A DNA stretch of 64,000 nt from Polytrichum commune (Eukaryota; Streptophyta; Polytrichopsida; Polytrichales; Polytrichaceae), in contig OX485805.1 in assembly GCA_950295325.1 (NCBI GenBank), forward strand, positions 47,578,758-47,642,757, written 5' to 3'. How positions within the stretch are numbered: position 1 is the stretch's first letter; each line of letters begins with the position of its first letter. This document shows positions 1 to 11,049 of this stretch, in pieces. The notes beneath the pieces were generated by a model. It was not told where the DNA came from. It did not search any database and worked only from the letters and a program-made list of their open reading frames with translations. A program made the translations under genes and the position numbers.

Positions 1-122
1 TTTTTTGATAATATCACATTATGCACAAATCTTCAAAATGTGACATTATCAAATATGTCACACCTTGTTTATATCACACTTTATGGTGAAACGGATGGTG
101 TGATATTATCAAGGTTAGACTG
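1..122. mobile_element. Terminal part of a pogo-like DNA transposon, cut by the window edge
   Basis: The window opens inside an element whose end reads GACATTATCAAGGTTAGACTG followed by a TA at 123-124. The same terminal sequence, in both orientations, bounds the elements at 2076-2842 and 28797-39748, which carry remnants of a pogo/Tigger-type transposase. Several copies of the motif TTGATAAT(A/G)TCAC lie close to the end, as expected of transposase-binding sites. Only one end is in the window. Confidence 0.6.
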
Positions 123-124
123 TA

Positions 125-345
125 GTTGCACTGTTCTGGGTTTGCGTTTCTCAAGGGTTGGGCATCTAGCCCTGGCCCTACCGTCATGGCTTGCAAAGTC
201 CAGGTCCCTAAAGATCGACACCCGGACCTTGGACTAAATTTCTGGTGCTCCTCCCAAAGTGTCTGTACCTAATACCTATCTACTCGGGATTCGGTTCAGA
301 AGCCTTTGTCTGTTGTGGCTGCAAGCTGTACACTAAATATTCCAA
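125..345 (+). repeat. Dispersed repeat family D, copy 1 (partial)
   Basis: This non-coding sequence (from about TTGCACTGTTCTGG to GCTGTACACTAAAT) recurs near 3060-3199, 24280-24560, 26860-27080 and 39980-40118. Longer copies carry a TATATAAA-like box upstream, so it may be part of a promoter or an LTR of an old element. Here it is interrupted by the pogo-like element that ends at 122. No coding potential is evident. Confidence 0.5.
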
Positions 346-672
346 TACTCCGTATTCTTCCTTGTGTTGTATCTCTTACTGGTCAAAGGGCCGGGGATTC
401 GTGGCACTCATGTATTTTCATTAGTGAGAGTTCATTCATCTTTGCAGATGTGATGAACCACTTTAAACACTACCGTACCTCACGTCGTCAACTCCTTGTC
501 TCAAGGGTTTCAAAAATACCAAGTTTTAGTAGTTCTAAATAATCCTAGTCTAAACTAATACCTAAGGCAATAAATACAAAGATAAAATAAAAATGCCTCA
601 TATAGAAACAAGTGGGTGCATCATGCGTTGCCAACCTATCATTACTAGTCCGGTTATTTTTGAGGAATTAAT

Positions 673-1080
673 ATGGGCGGACATTAAATACCCCCTCACG
701 AACTATTGGGGGTGTCAAATCCGGGCTAGGGCAACCCTTCAAAGAGATTTTTGAACCCGATCGAAAATTGTTGTCCATCCCACCCAACTTCGAAAAAACA
801 CATTGCCCTTGCATTCTTGAAGGCCGCTTGACTACAAATCCCATATTGAGTGCACTTCACCTTCAAGGTCTAAAATCCAATATATATATGTGCACTTCCC
901 ATTAGTAAATAAGCAATTGATTGGGATTTCAATCCTGAAGTGAAACCATCAATGAAGCACGTAATTAACTTGGAGGTCAAAAACACTACAAAATCCTCAT
1001 TAACATTGACGTTATAAATTTGTGACTTACGATTTAAAATTATCTTTGTCATCCTAATGATAGATTAGTGCAAGTGTTCA
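673..1080 (+). repeat. Solitary arm of the Mutator-like foldback family (repeat R)
   Basis: The segment from GCGGACATTAAATACC to the region after CTTTGTCATCC resembles one arm of the foldback element at 3200-4484 (shared blocks include TTGCCCTTGCATTCTTGAAG and CACTTCACCTTCAAGG). Other copies are at 27388-27790 and 6993-7320. It has no partner arm and no coding potential. Confidence 0.5.
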
Positions 1081-2075
1081 TAAGATGACCAACATGAAGT
1101 AATAAACGTAGAATATATAACATACCAAAAAAATACAAAAAAAAATCTTATTTTTTTAAGTAATATAATATGAGGTATAAATAAATGGTATGTTATTTGG
1201 AATTAGACTTGTGGGACAACATTATGGATGGGGTATACTCAAAAAATCATAAGTTTCTGACTATAGCCTATCTGAAATATTGTAATATTTTATTCTCATC
1301 ACATACTGTATTATCTTTAAAATCACATGGTGTATATTAATTATTTTCAAGTTATTATTATTATTATTATTATTTTGAATTTATTTTGAGTTCACCAATT
1401 TACAATAAGTTGATATATATTATTTGATATATTACAAATGTTTGAGCAATCACACCCATGCAATATAAATGAATTATGAACAAAAAATGTCTATGGTAAC
1501 ACATCATAATCATATGTTGCACACGTTGATATCTTGCAATATTTATCAAAATAACCATGTGGAATTCAAAGCCACATCATGGCCTTGGAAACAACTCATG
1601 GGAGGTTAGAAAATAGGCTTAGAGCATCCAATGCCTCATTGCCTCTTGCCAATTAATTGATATTTACAAAATCGCTAGTAGTTCACGATAGCTATGAGGG
1701 AGAAAATAGGTCTTACATGCCAACTCGGAGGCGTTTCACTAAAGTAAGCTCCATCCAAGCTTCTTGATGGACTCGTCCGATTTTTGTTACCGGATGACTT
1801 TACTTGAGTGCCACAATCCCCGGCCCTAGCCAAAGACCATTAGACCATTGCCCAGGAAGTTTTTGGGCATAGTTGGTCAAGATCCTAGTGATTCTAAATC
1901 CAAGTGGTTACATGTTGACATCTTTCAGTTTTGCTTTAATCAATTGAGGTGTATTCTATAGATTCCTTTAAAATGATTGGTAATTCTCCGGAAGTCTTGA
2001 ACTTCAACCGGTTATTTTTCAAACTCAATTGGTTCATCTGTAACTAACTGCTGATTCTCCCCGAGCATTGCATTA
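1081..2075. other. AT-rich noncoding stretch
   Basis: No gene is visible. There is a short ATT microsatellite near 1350-1375. The stretch is repeated at 27791-28796 as part of the segmental duplication. Confidence 0.6.
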
Positions 2076-2842
2076 CACCCTAACCTTGATAATGTCACAC
2101 CATCCGTTTCACCAAAAAGTGTAATATAAACAAGGTGTGACATATTTGATAATGTCACATTTTGTGCATAATGTGATATTATCAAAAAAATGTAGAAAAT
2201 CAAAATATAATTACAATTTTTTAAAAATAACAAGTACAAGACTTCAATGTTTTTGAATGTAAAATCTAATTCAAACTTGTGAATAACAACAAGAGCACAT
2301 CATACTGTGTCATTGAGATCAGGTAAAGACCTCTCACTAGAGACAAAGAAGCTTCTAATGTCACATTGTTTTGTTGATGTTAAATGTGCAACACCAATTC
2401 TAATGAGTTTGTCATGGATTTTTTCCATTCCTAACAACTCCAGAGTGTTAAAAATCTGAGAACCTTGGCTAGCCATAAAATTCAAAACATCTTTAGCATA
2501 TTTTTGTGCATCGCTTAGCTTCACTACTTTAGACTCATCATCACTGCTATCAACAATCAATTGGTCTACTTCCATGGAATCAAGAACATGTTCGCCATCT
2601 TGCACTAATTGCACAAGCTCTGGTCGGCTACTACAATCTGTCCATCCAACCATCACATACAATCCATCCATACTTGGTATTATCACATTTACACTACGGA
2701 TTTTGGGAAAAAATAGCGACATTACCAAGGGTGATAGGGATAAAAACGAGGGAGTTTTACACTATGAAAACCGGTTTCAAACTTTTAGGTGACAATATCA
2801 AGGTGTTCTATTGACAAGGGTGACATTATCAAGGTTAGACTG
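2076..2842. mobile_element. Non-autonomous pogo-like transposon, internally deleted
   Basis: The element is bounded by TA dinucleotides at 2074-2075 and 2843-2844. Its inverted ends share TAACCTTGATAATGTCAC; the left end begins CACCC and the right end, read inward, CAGTC. TA duplication and CA(G/C) ends fit the pogo/Tigger branch of Tc1/mariner. Inside is the C-terminal remnant of a transposase on the minus strand. A related element with a different internal deletion lies at 28797-39748, and a fragment at 1-122. Confidence 0.75.
2300..2622 (-). pseudogene. Pogo/Tigger-like transposase, C-terminal fragment
   Basis: The minus strand encodes an acidic stretch (DSMEVDQLIVDSSDDES) followed by a helical segment and the ending KQCDIRSFF. 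That matches the way Tigger/jerky-type DDE transposases end (acidic region, helix, then a motif of the form QTxIxxFF). The open frame runs on to 2728, but sequence upstream of about 2622 is unrelated to the copy at 29023-29398 and represents a deletion junction. The DDE catalytic core is absent. The family call rests on motif resemblance only. Confidence 0.55.
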
Positions 2843-3199
2843 TAGTAGGATGAGAGACCGCAGCGCAAGAGGAAGGTGGCTATGGTGGCTATGGTGGGGA
2901 AGAAGAAGCTGGGCGCAGAGTGCATTTGCTTGCCAGGATCATGGCCAGATTTTCATAAGACACAGTCGCCCAAACTTGGTGATACCTCAGGGCCCGAATC
3001 CTTGGGAAGATACCCTCTACTTTAGCTGTTACTTGTCCTACATAAAGGATCTGTATTTGCTGGAGCTCTGCCGTCCTTGCACTGTTCTGCGTTTGAGTTA
3101 TGCAAGCGTTGGGCATCTAATATAAGCCCTGGCCCTACCTTCATGGGTTACAAAGTCCACGTCCCTAAATACCCACACCTGGACATTGGACTCAATTTC
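2843..3199 (+). repeat. Dispersed repeat family D, copy 2, cut by a Mutator-like insertion
   Basis: This matches 26640-26950 and 39749-40118. The remaining part of the same repeat resumes at 4485, after the foldback element. Uninterrupted relatives (232-260 and 26945-26975) show the sequence before insertion. Confidence 0.55.
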
Positions 3200-3413
3200 A
3201 GCGGGCCTTCAACCTCCCCCTCCGAGCTTCTCAGGGGAGGTAGATACGGGCAGGGGCAACCCTCCCAAAAGATATCAAGATTTTTCTAGACCTGATCAAA
3301 AACTTCTGTCTGCCCTACGTGACTTCAAAAAAACAATTGTCCTTGCATTCTTGAGGGTTACTTGTCCACAAATTCCATCTTGAGTACACTTCATCTTCAA
3401 GGTTTAAAATCTA

Positions 3414-3458
<45 letters not shown>

Positions 3459-4484
3459 CTTCCACTTAATAAAGTAACCATTGATTGGGATTTCATTTCG
3501 GAAGTGAAATCATCAATAAAGCATGTAATTAACTTGGAAGTCAAAAATATGACAAAACCCTCATAAGCATTGGGGTCATAACTTTTGTGACTTACCATTA
3601 AAAAGGTCTTTGTCATTCTAAAATGGAAGGGACTACAAATAATATTTTATTTCTAGTATGTTTATTTTATAATAGTTCAGGTTAATACCTTCTACTCTCA
3701 CAAAGTATGCATACACATTTCAACTAATTTCATGTGATTGAATGTAATTAAGTCTAAATAACCGTATTAGAAGGTAATTGAGCGCTAGGCCTAGGTTTCT
3801 ACAAGTATATGTACACATTCCAAACAAGTGTAATTAAGCACATCATTCCTCATATCTGAATTAATCATGATTAATTCCAGTTTGTTATTATATAATTAAT
3901 TAGGCTTAATTAATTTTGTTAGCATACTTCTTGATTTAATTTAATTTAATTGGGATTAATTAGACTTAATTACATTCAATCACACTTAATTAGTTGAATG
4001 TGTATGAATATTGTGTGAAAGTAGAAGGTATTACCTTAAACTATTATAGAATAAACATACTAAAAATAAATAAACTATGAATTTTAGTTCCGTTTTAGAA
4101 TGACAAAGACCCTTTCAATGATAAGTCACAAAAACTATAACCTCAATGCTAATGAGGGTTTTGTAATGTTTTTGGCTTCCAAGTTGATTACATGTTTTAT
4201 TGACGGTTGCATATCGAAAATAAAATCCCGGTGAATTGCTCATTTACTCAATGGAAGTGAATAAAATATATTGGGTTTTGGACCTTGAAGGTGAAGTGCA
4301 CTCAATATGAGATTTGTGAATAAGTGGGCTTTAAGAATGCAAGGGCAATGGTTTTTTCGAAGTCGGGTGGAACGGGCAGAAGTTTTCGGTCGGGTCCAAA
4401 ATTTCTTGATTTCTTTTTGGAGGGCTGCCCCTGCCCAGATCTACCTTCCCCAAAAAGCTCGTAAGGGGAGGTTGGACGCCGACC
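3200..4484. mobile_element. Mutator-like foldback element, copy 1
   Basis: Two long inverted arms (about 3200-3790 and 3940-4484) face each other across a short AT-rich loop. Paired blocks include CAACCTCCCC near both ends and CTTTGTCATTCTAAAA against its reverse complement. The flanks CTCAATTTC (3191-3199) and CTAAATTTA (4485-4493) look like a 9-bp target duplication, 7 of 9 identical, as is usual for Mutator-like elements. There is no transposase. A transcript would fold into a hairpin of more than 500 bp. The element was present before the segmental duplication, since 40119-41383 is the same insertion. Confidence 0.7.
3423..3455. repeat. (TG)n microsatellite
   Basis: This is an uninterrupted TG run in the left arm of the foldback element. 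The same site in copy 2 (about 40338-40355) has a clearly shorter run, so it changed length after the duplication. Confidence 0.9.
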
Positions 4485-6992
4485 CTAAATTTATGGTGCT
4501 CCTTCCAAATTGTCTGTACATATGATCTACTCGGGAGTCCTAGGGTTTCCAAGTTCTCCCTACGTTGTGGCTGTGGGTTTTGTTTTGGCTTGAGATGTTG
4601 GTGTTGCCGTAGAATTTGCTATGAGAAAGAGTTCAGATTTTGGTTTAGAGTATTGGAGTGGCTGGAGGTTTTATTGTCATTGATAACTTGGTTGCTGGGT
4701 TAGAGTAATCTTGTGGCTTAAGGTTCTTTTGTGGTTGAGAGTCCAATTTTCTGCTATGGATTTAGATCATACGCTCATGTTTATGTCGTGCATATGATCA
4801 TGTTGAGTTAAACACTGTTATATGAGGTCAACAAAGAGGTCTTCCATCCAATTTAGTTCGTATTTGTGTGCATTGAGGTTTTTACCAATGTTGGGTGGGT
4901 AGCTGATTTTGTTACTAACTTCTAGTTCCACTTTTCACAAAAAAAATCTAGAAGCAAAGAACCTTCGGTTTTCAGGTTTTGAGAGTTTTTATAATATATG
5001 AACCTTTGGTCATGTTTATTTTAAAAAAAATTCAAAGATCCGACAAAGAACCAATGGTTTTTTAGAAGGTTTTTTGATTGGGTTTTGATTTTAAACAATC
5101 ACATGTATGAATAAAGTGCAGCTATTTGAAGTTTTAAGAACCATAATTATAACTCAAACACATGAATGGGAAATTGATACGTCTTTGCAATGGTCATACA
5201 CATGTCATATATGCATAGCCAATATTAAGTACGTGAGGGGTGCAAACTAACCCATGCCAAATGAATAAATCGTAGATCAAATAATGCAAAACATAAATTA
5301 ATTTATGTATCTAATAAATTGATAAGTACTTCAAATAAATTCCAAATTCCAAATGCTATAAGAATAAGCTAGATAGATCACAAATATGATCACCATCTTC
5401 ATGCATTTGTAGTAAGGATTCCATTACATAGTTAGGTGAATAGGTGTAGAAGTATAATTATGATGTGATTTTAATTGTATATTATAAATTGAAAATAAAA
5501 ATTAACTTAAATACTGTATTCTAAATACGAATAAATTGTACTCCTTTGAAAATACCTCATAAGCTTTCATGTATCACCACTCATGGTCGGTTTCTTTGAT
5601 TTAAATAACTTAATCATATGGTACCATGGATGTCTCTTTATTTTGTCATAAAATAATATTTTTCCCCTAAATGTTTGGCATGTGTCATGCTCACAATCGC
5701 TAAGACCATTTGTATCCCACGTGAAAATTACATTCCGACATAGGTAAAGATGAAATAGTAAGCCCTCTACAATGTATAAGATACTAACCACAAAATAGAA
5801 TGGCCATATGGATGACACCACATGATCAATATATCAAACACAACAGTCAATCATGTATGGGTAAGGGTATCAAATTTACAACTACAAGTCACGAGGTCTA
5901 GACCAATGGGAGCATTTAGACCTAGTCTCCATCCAATTATGAGTACTCATGAATGATACTAGCTTGAACCCAAGTCGCTCCAATCCGTTGCACCCCTGCA
6001 TATGAATTAATATCCCGGATGAACCAAATGTTGTGCACCCATGCCGGTGTTTACCTACCATACGCATGTATGCCCATGCCCATGATCATGATCATAACCC
6101 CCCACCCCCAAATGACCTGCCACGATGCCACAATGCCCCCATGTACACCTTTTGTCTAATTAGTGTGCCAAGGTTACTATTTGGAGCTACTCATTGTCAT
6201 AACTTTATACTGATATTATCATTATTTACCAACTAAGTTATATCATATTCTTCACTGTGCATACCAACCACTTATATTGTTTGGATAAAAAAAAAATTCT
6301 CATTAAAAAAATACTTAGCAATGCATAACTTCAAATGATAACCCACACTAATTAGACAAAAATTGTAGCTTTAAGAAAAGGAGGGGAAAAGTTGTTTTAA
6401 GTTGATAGTCATGCATGCTTTCTCCTATCGCCCATGCCATGTCTTCACCTTAGCTGCACGCCCGTCACCTCCCCCTAGTTTCCCCACCATGCCTAGCTTT
6501 TGCACGTGTAGTACCCACCTTTCTACATTTGTTTCCTTTTTGTGACATGTTTATTTCGGAAAAGAGTATTTGACATGTATCCCTTTTTCTTTGAAAAGCT
6601 AGTTGGACATGTGTTCAAGATCTTCCGTAAACTTTGACTGTCACAAGCTCCATTTGTATATAGATGGAAGGAAACTTTATTTGAGATGAAAAATGACACT
6701 AATTCAAGACATTTGTAAGTGGAAATCGTGACATGCTTCATGTTGATATCCGTTAAGTTTGTGCAAACCTTGTTGACATAAGTCCATTCATAATGATTGA
6801 AATAGAAGATAATACAAGTAGAAGGCATTTAAATTGTAATGCAACAATCATCATGCTCACACACCACGAATATACATTTACCGACTTCAATTTTTGGCAA
6901 TCAATCATGTCTTGTTGCAGTCCCGAGTGACGCATGGATATGACATGGTTCGAACTTCGAGGACAAGCATGGCATAAGCGGCTTGCAATGGC
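4485..6992. other. Noncoding stretch, duplicated in copy 2
   Basis: After the end of a family D repeat (to about 4600) I see no gene. Open frames here are short, AT-rich and without recognisable domains. The stretch recurs at 41384-45210, where it is interrupted by a retroelement derivative at 41499-42711. Confidence 0.6.
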
Positions 6993-7320
6993 GGACATTA
7001 AGTTCCCCCATACAAACTATGGGGTGTGTCAGATCCGGGCGGGGGCAACCTCCAGTGAAAATTTTGAAGCCGACCAAAAATTGTTGCCCGCCCCGCCCAA
7101 CTTCGAAAAAAATATTGCCCTTGCATTCTTGAAGGCCGCTTGACTACAAATCCCATATTGACTGCACTTCACCTTCAAGGTCTAAAATCCAATATATATG
7201 TGCACTTCCAACTAGTAAATAAGCAATTCATTGGGATTTCATTCCAGAAGTGAAACCATCAATGAAGCACGTAGTTAACTTGGAGGTCAAATAAAATTAT
7301 AAATTCCTTATTAACATTTA
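6993..7320 (+). repeat. Truncated repeat R at a deletion junction
   Basis: This is the same family as 673-1080. In copy 2 the equivalent junction (45210) continues into 4.6 kb that includes the 5' half of the beta-glucosidase gene. Here that segment is missing and this repeat joins directly to an intron of the gene. It probably marks an insertion plus deletion that removed the gene's 5' exons. Confidence 0.55.
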
Positions 7321-7381
7321 ATCCAAGCCTTTGTTAACATTGAAATGTTGAGGAGTATTCCACTTGTCATGTGTATGCCAG

Positions 7382-9087
7382 AAGGTACTGGAAAAGTGAA
7401 TTGGGAAGGTGTGAAATACTACAATACACTAATCAATGTTGTTCTAGCGCATGGTAAGAATTATTTCTACATCTTACATCATGGGCCAATATGCTTGTAT
7501 CATAGATATGTGCACATACGATCTAATAAATGTAGTTATTTGCAATAGCCTACAATGATCATTATATACATGTAGTCATCATGCCAAGCGATTTTGGTTG
7601 TATTGTTTATTTTTGATTGGATATGAGGAGACATATTTCATTTATATTTCATGGCCTTGACATGGCATGACCATTATCTTTGATTACAAACACATGTCGC
7701 CTTGTCATTTAGTTGTAGTAGGCACCCAATACCTATCATTGGGATTTACCGCAAACACACGAAGATTCACTCGGAGGTTGGCTCAATGCAACAACCGTGT
7801 AAGTCTTTTTGCTCTAATTTAGACATGATGTTTTCAATCTGATTCATCCTCCAAGCAAATGAGCCACGACTAGCACAAATGATGACCATTCCGAGTGGGG
7901 AGGGGGTGCCTGATGTTTCCACTAGAATATTTGGTGTGACAAAAGATAGGGTCTCATTCGAGATTTCAAAGTAAAAGTGATAGATTTTTGGTTTAATTTT
8001 AGGGTATCAAAGATTCTTTTTTGAAAATCAAATGTATAGATTCTAATGATATTCATCAAATATGCTAAATATCCAAAGAACGTGCACATTGCTTCATAGC
8101 CTCCTTCAAAACACCCCATCATCGCACATGGTCCTTGAAATCACACAGGAGTTTCCCCCAACCTGGGGGTCGTGCATGGTTCTTCTAATGTTGTATGCAT
8201 TGATTGCAGTGACGCGTTTGCGGAATTTGCGTGTTTAGCATTTCAATTGTTTGGTGATCGCGTGAAGCACTGGATCACGTTTAATGAGGTCCATGACTTT
8301 GCAATTCAGGGATATTCCTTAGGAACATTGGCCCGCGGCCGGTGTTCTCCAGCTTATGGAAATTGCACTGCAGGAAATTCGTGGACGGAGCCTTACATAG
8401 TTGCACACAATTGTCTAAAAGGGCATGCAGAAGCTGTGAGGATTTATTGAAGTGAATTCATGGTAATCCAATATTAACACCAGAAATGTTTGCAGAACCC
8501 CTGACTTGCAAATTATAACGTAATTTCATGCATGGAGAGGTCCAAGTTGTTCATGAACCTGAACTCACGAATTGCAAAGTATGTTTGAAGTGCGGGGAGT
8601 GAATCTCCAATGCTATATCTTACTTGTATTGGTATGATACAGAAATATCAGCATGGTGTCATAGGAATGACAGTGGATTCTGCCTGGTATGAGCCTCTTC
8701 AAAATAACTCTGTAGATCGCGATGCGACGAACAGGGCCATGGAATTTGAGCTTGGCTGGTGAGTGTTCAGTTCTTTAAAGTGTTTTGGGTATCAGGTTAT
8801 GCTTTAAGTTTTTGTGAGCTTCAACTTCATTTATACATATCTATACTAAGTTAATCCAAGAATTTTCACGTGGTGTCATTGCTGTAGGTTTCTGGATCCC
8901 ATTTTCTTTGGGGAATATCCCAAATCAATGCAGCTGGGCTTGGAAACACGGTTGCCTCGATTCACAGCTGAAGAAAAGGACCGGATCAAAGGTTCTTACG
9001 ATTTTGTAGGATTCAATCATTACACATCACAGTATGCCACAGTCGACAAATCAAGTGCTTCTAACGATAATCATGTGACCTTCACCC
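7382..9087 (+). pseudogene. Beta-glucosidase (glycoside hydrolase family 1), 5'- and 3'-truncated pseudogene
   Basis: Recognisable exons: 7382-7453 (GTGKVNWEGVKYYNTLIN), about 7737-7798 ([17 protein letters not shown], missing its acceptor and first residues), 8210-8462 (ITFNEVHDFAIQGYSLGT and WTEPYIVAHNC, with the acid/base glutamate of the TFNE motif), 8643-8758 (VIGMTVDSAWYEPL) and 8888-9087 (FLDPIFFGEYPKSM ... YDFVGFNHYTSQYA). Splice sites between the last exons are intact. Absent are the signal-peptide and N-terminal exons and the C-terminal exons with the nucleophile motif (T/VENG). CGA in the copy-2 exon (51492-51494) is TGA here (8448-8450). It cannot encode an enzyme. Plant GH1 enzymes hydrolyse beta-glucosides such as defence glycosides or cell-wall oligosaccharides. 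Confidence 0.85.
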
Positions 9088-9885
9088 GTACGTGCATTCC
9101 TCACTCCTACTTAATGTAGATGGGTCTTAGACTACTAAGGGTGAGTTTCCATGTCGATCGTGTGCCCACCAGATTCTAAGGTGGGGGTGGCTATTTCCGT
9201 CCAAATTTGAGATGTGCCTAGTTGGGATGCTGAAACTATTTTGTTATAAATTTTGAGGGCTCCGCAAAGCTGGTGCAAGAGCAACTATGAAAAAATCAAA
9301 ATTTTCCAGCATGTTTGTGATTTCCTACAAATTTTTAAAGGAAACCTTGTAGAGTGACCAACACTCGCACATAGGGTACGTGGTATATCCACAGGGTGGA
9401 TTTCTAAAACCGACCATTGGCAGCCAATGAAATGCTGGCAGCGCTGTGAACGGTAAAAGCACCTTGATAAGTGCTTCCGACATAGGGGTGGACTTTAGGA
9501 CCCGCACGGAAATTGCCACCCCTACCTTAGTGTGAATAAGAGCAAACATGTCCAAATGTAGAGGGAATCTGGTGGGGTAGGGTTCGTATGTGGCCATTAG
9601 CTACTCCCATCTTCTCAAATCCAGGTCCATCTACTAACCTCCTCCTCCCGGTTACCAAGGATGGAGTTCAAGACCAACATTGGTTCTTTTGAGTCTTCAA
9701 CCAATCTCAATCCTTTAGTGACCGGCACTTGTAGGTTAAAGATTCTTTAATGGGCGCATGGAAATCTAGCGGCCCGTGTCCACGGCCCTTCACATTCTAG
9801 CGGGCTGTGAGATTGTGGTTGGGTGATGGCTTGTGCTTAACTGCATGTGACACCTTCGACACACTATTATCTAGAATCTAGTGAG
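9088..9885. other. No recognisable gene
   Basis: I see no gene, element end or long repeat here. The remaining beta-glucosidase exons would be expected in this interval and are not found. Confidence 0.5.
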
Positions 9886-11041
9886 CACGGGGAGGTGACT
9901 ATTGAAATTTTAGAAACCACGTGAGATAAAAAATAGGGTCAATTTAATTCATTAAGGGTAAATTTTACAAATTTGTTAGATCTACCATAGCATTGGAAAT
10001 ATGTCCTCTACATGATTATTTGTAAAATAGGGTGGTGAATAATTCCTCCATTTTCGTAATCAGTAGAAAAAAATAGGGTATTAGATAGTGGATCCCCCCA
10101 AATGTATGTAGTAGGATCAATAGAATAATTATGGGTTTGACTACTTGGATGAAGAATTGTGTAAATTTTGTCCAAATTTGAATGAAACGCGTTAGTATGG
10201 AGGAAAATGTTGTGGATTTTTTTGGGGGAAGGAATGTTGTGACTTCTCAATAGCCCTTGGCTTGCTTAGGGTTGGGCAAGCACAGTGGCGTGAAGGCGGT
10301 GAAGCGTTCAGGTAGGAGGTCTTGCGTTGGTGAAGTGTGGCGCATAGGCGGTAGGTAAGACACATTTTTTGGAGTTTTTTTCTTTGCTTCATAACGTTCG
10401 CACAAGGTGTTTCATGAGCGCCAAAGATTCAGCTTGCTCCGCTTGCATGCGATAAGAATTGATTTCAAACTCCAACTCCTTGATTTTTCCCTTCCACTGT
10501 CTGTTTTTTTGACGACATGCTATTGATTTCCGACGCCCTCCTAAATGTGAGATGTAGAAAGATGAAGAGTTACAAACCTGAATGTGAGCGTAGAAAGATG
10601 AGATGCTTTCCAGGTTATTTTGTACTTGTATCTTGTTCTTTGAGACATCTATCTCAACTGGGATGTTCTGATGTCGCTACCAATAGTTGTAAAAATGTGT
10701 ACGTTTTGATGAGATGTGTCATTCGGATTTTGTGTAACATGCGGTTTCGTAGTCAGAGGACGAGGTCCTACTGGAGATTGCAGTGTCATTCCATGAGAGG
10801 CCAATTTTGTCATCAAACTGGAACTAATGTCGTGAAACTAGGAGATTTATAAAAAAAATTGATGCCAAAAATTAGCCTTTCTAAACAATTACAAATAAAT
10901 ATAGGGTGTTAAAAAATACGTCAAAGTAGCTTTATATCTACATATAGGGAGGGAAAAAATATTGAGAGGTGCATAAATATCCCCCCATTAAATACCCCAT
11001 TATCGCACGTGGTTACAAAATGTAAGGGGGTGTGATCCGTG
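9886..11041. mobile_element. Non-autonomous hAT-type element, 1.16 kb
   Basis: The inverted ends are CACGGGGAGGTGAC on the left and, read inward from the right, CACGGATCACACCCCC. Each is followed about 30 bp inside by an ACCACGTG(A/C)GATAA motif. Flanks CTAGTGAG (9878-9885) and CTAGTGGG (11042-11049) form an 8-bp target duplication with one mismatch, which fits hAT elements. The same end motifs bound the 408-bp MITE at 22487-22894. No hAT transposase is present. Open frames inside have no recognisable domain. Confidence 0.7.
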
Positions 11042-11049
11042 CTAGTGGG

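Larger units (their letters stand above)
140..9087 (+). repeat. Segmental duplication, copy 1
   Basis: The order and sequence of this block recur in 26870-51725: noncoding DNA, pogo-like element, family D repeat, Mutator-like foldback element, noncoding DNA, beta-glucosidase exons. Most stretches are nearly identical by eye. Copy 1 lacks the gypsy element and its 1.2-kb derivative, so it shows the empty sites. It also lacks the 5' half of the beta-glucosidase: the segment equivalent to 45211-49813 is replaced by a truncated repeat at 6993-7320. It keeps beta-glucosidase exons at 8643-9087 that copy 2 has lost. Confidence 0.85.

Noticed and set aside
8640..9119. Functional beta-glucosidase at the copy 1 locus
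   Set aside because: Upstream nonsense codon (8448), missing 5' exons and missing C-terminal exons rule out an active enzyme.
10517..10852. 111-codon open frame inside the hAT-type element
   Set aside because: Cysteine- and arginine-rich composition without a recognisable domain; no support as a gene.
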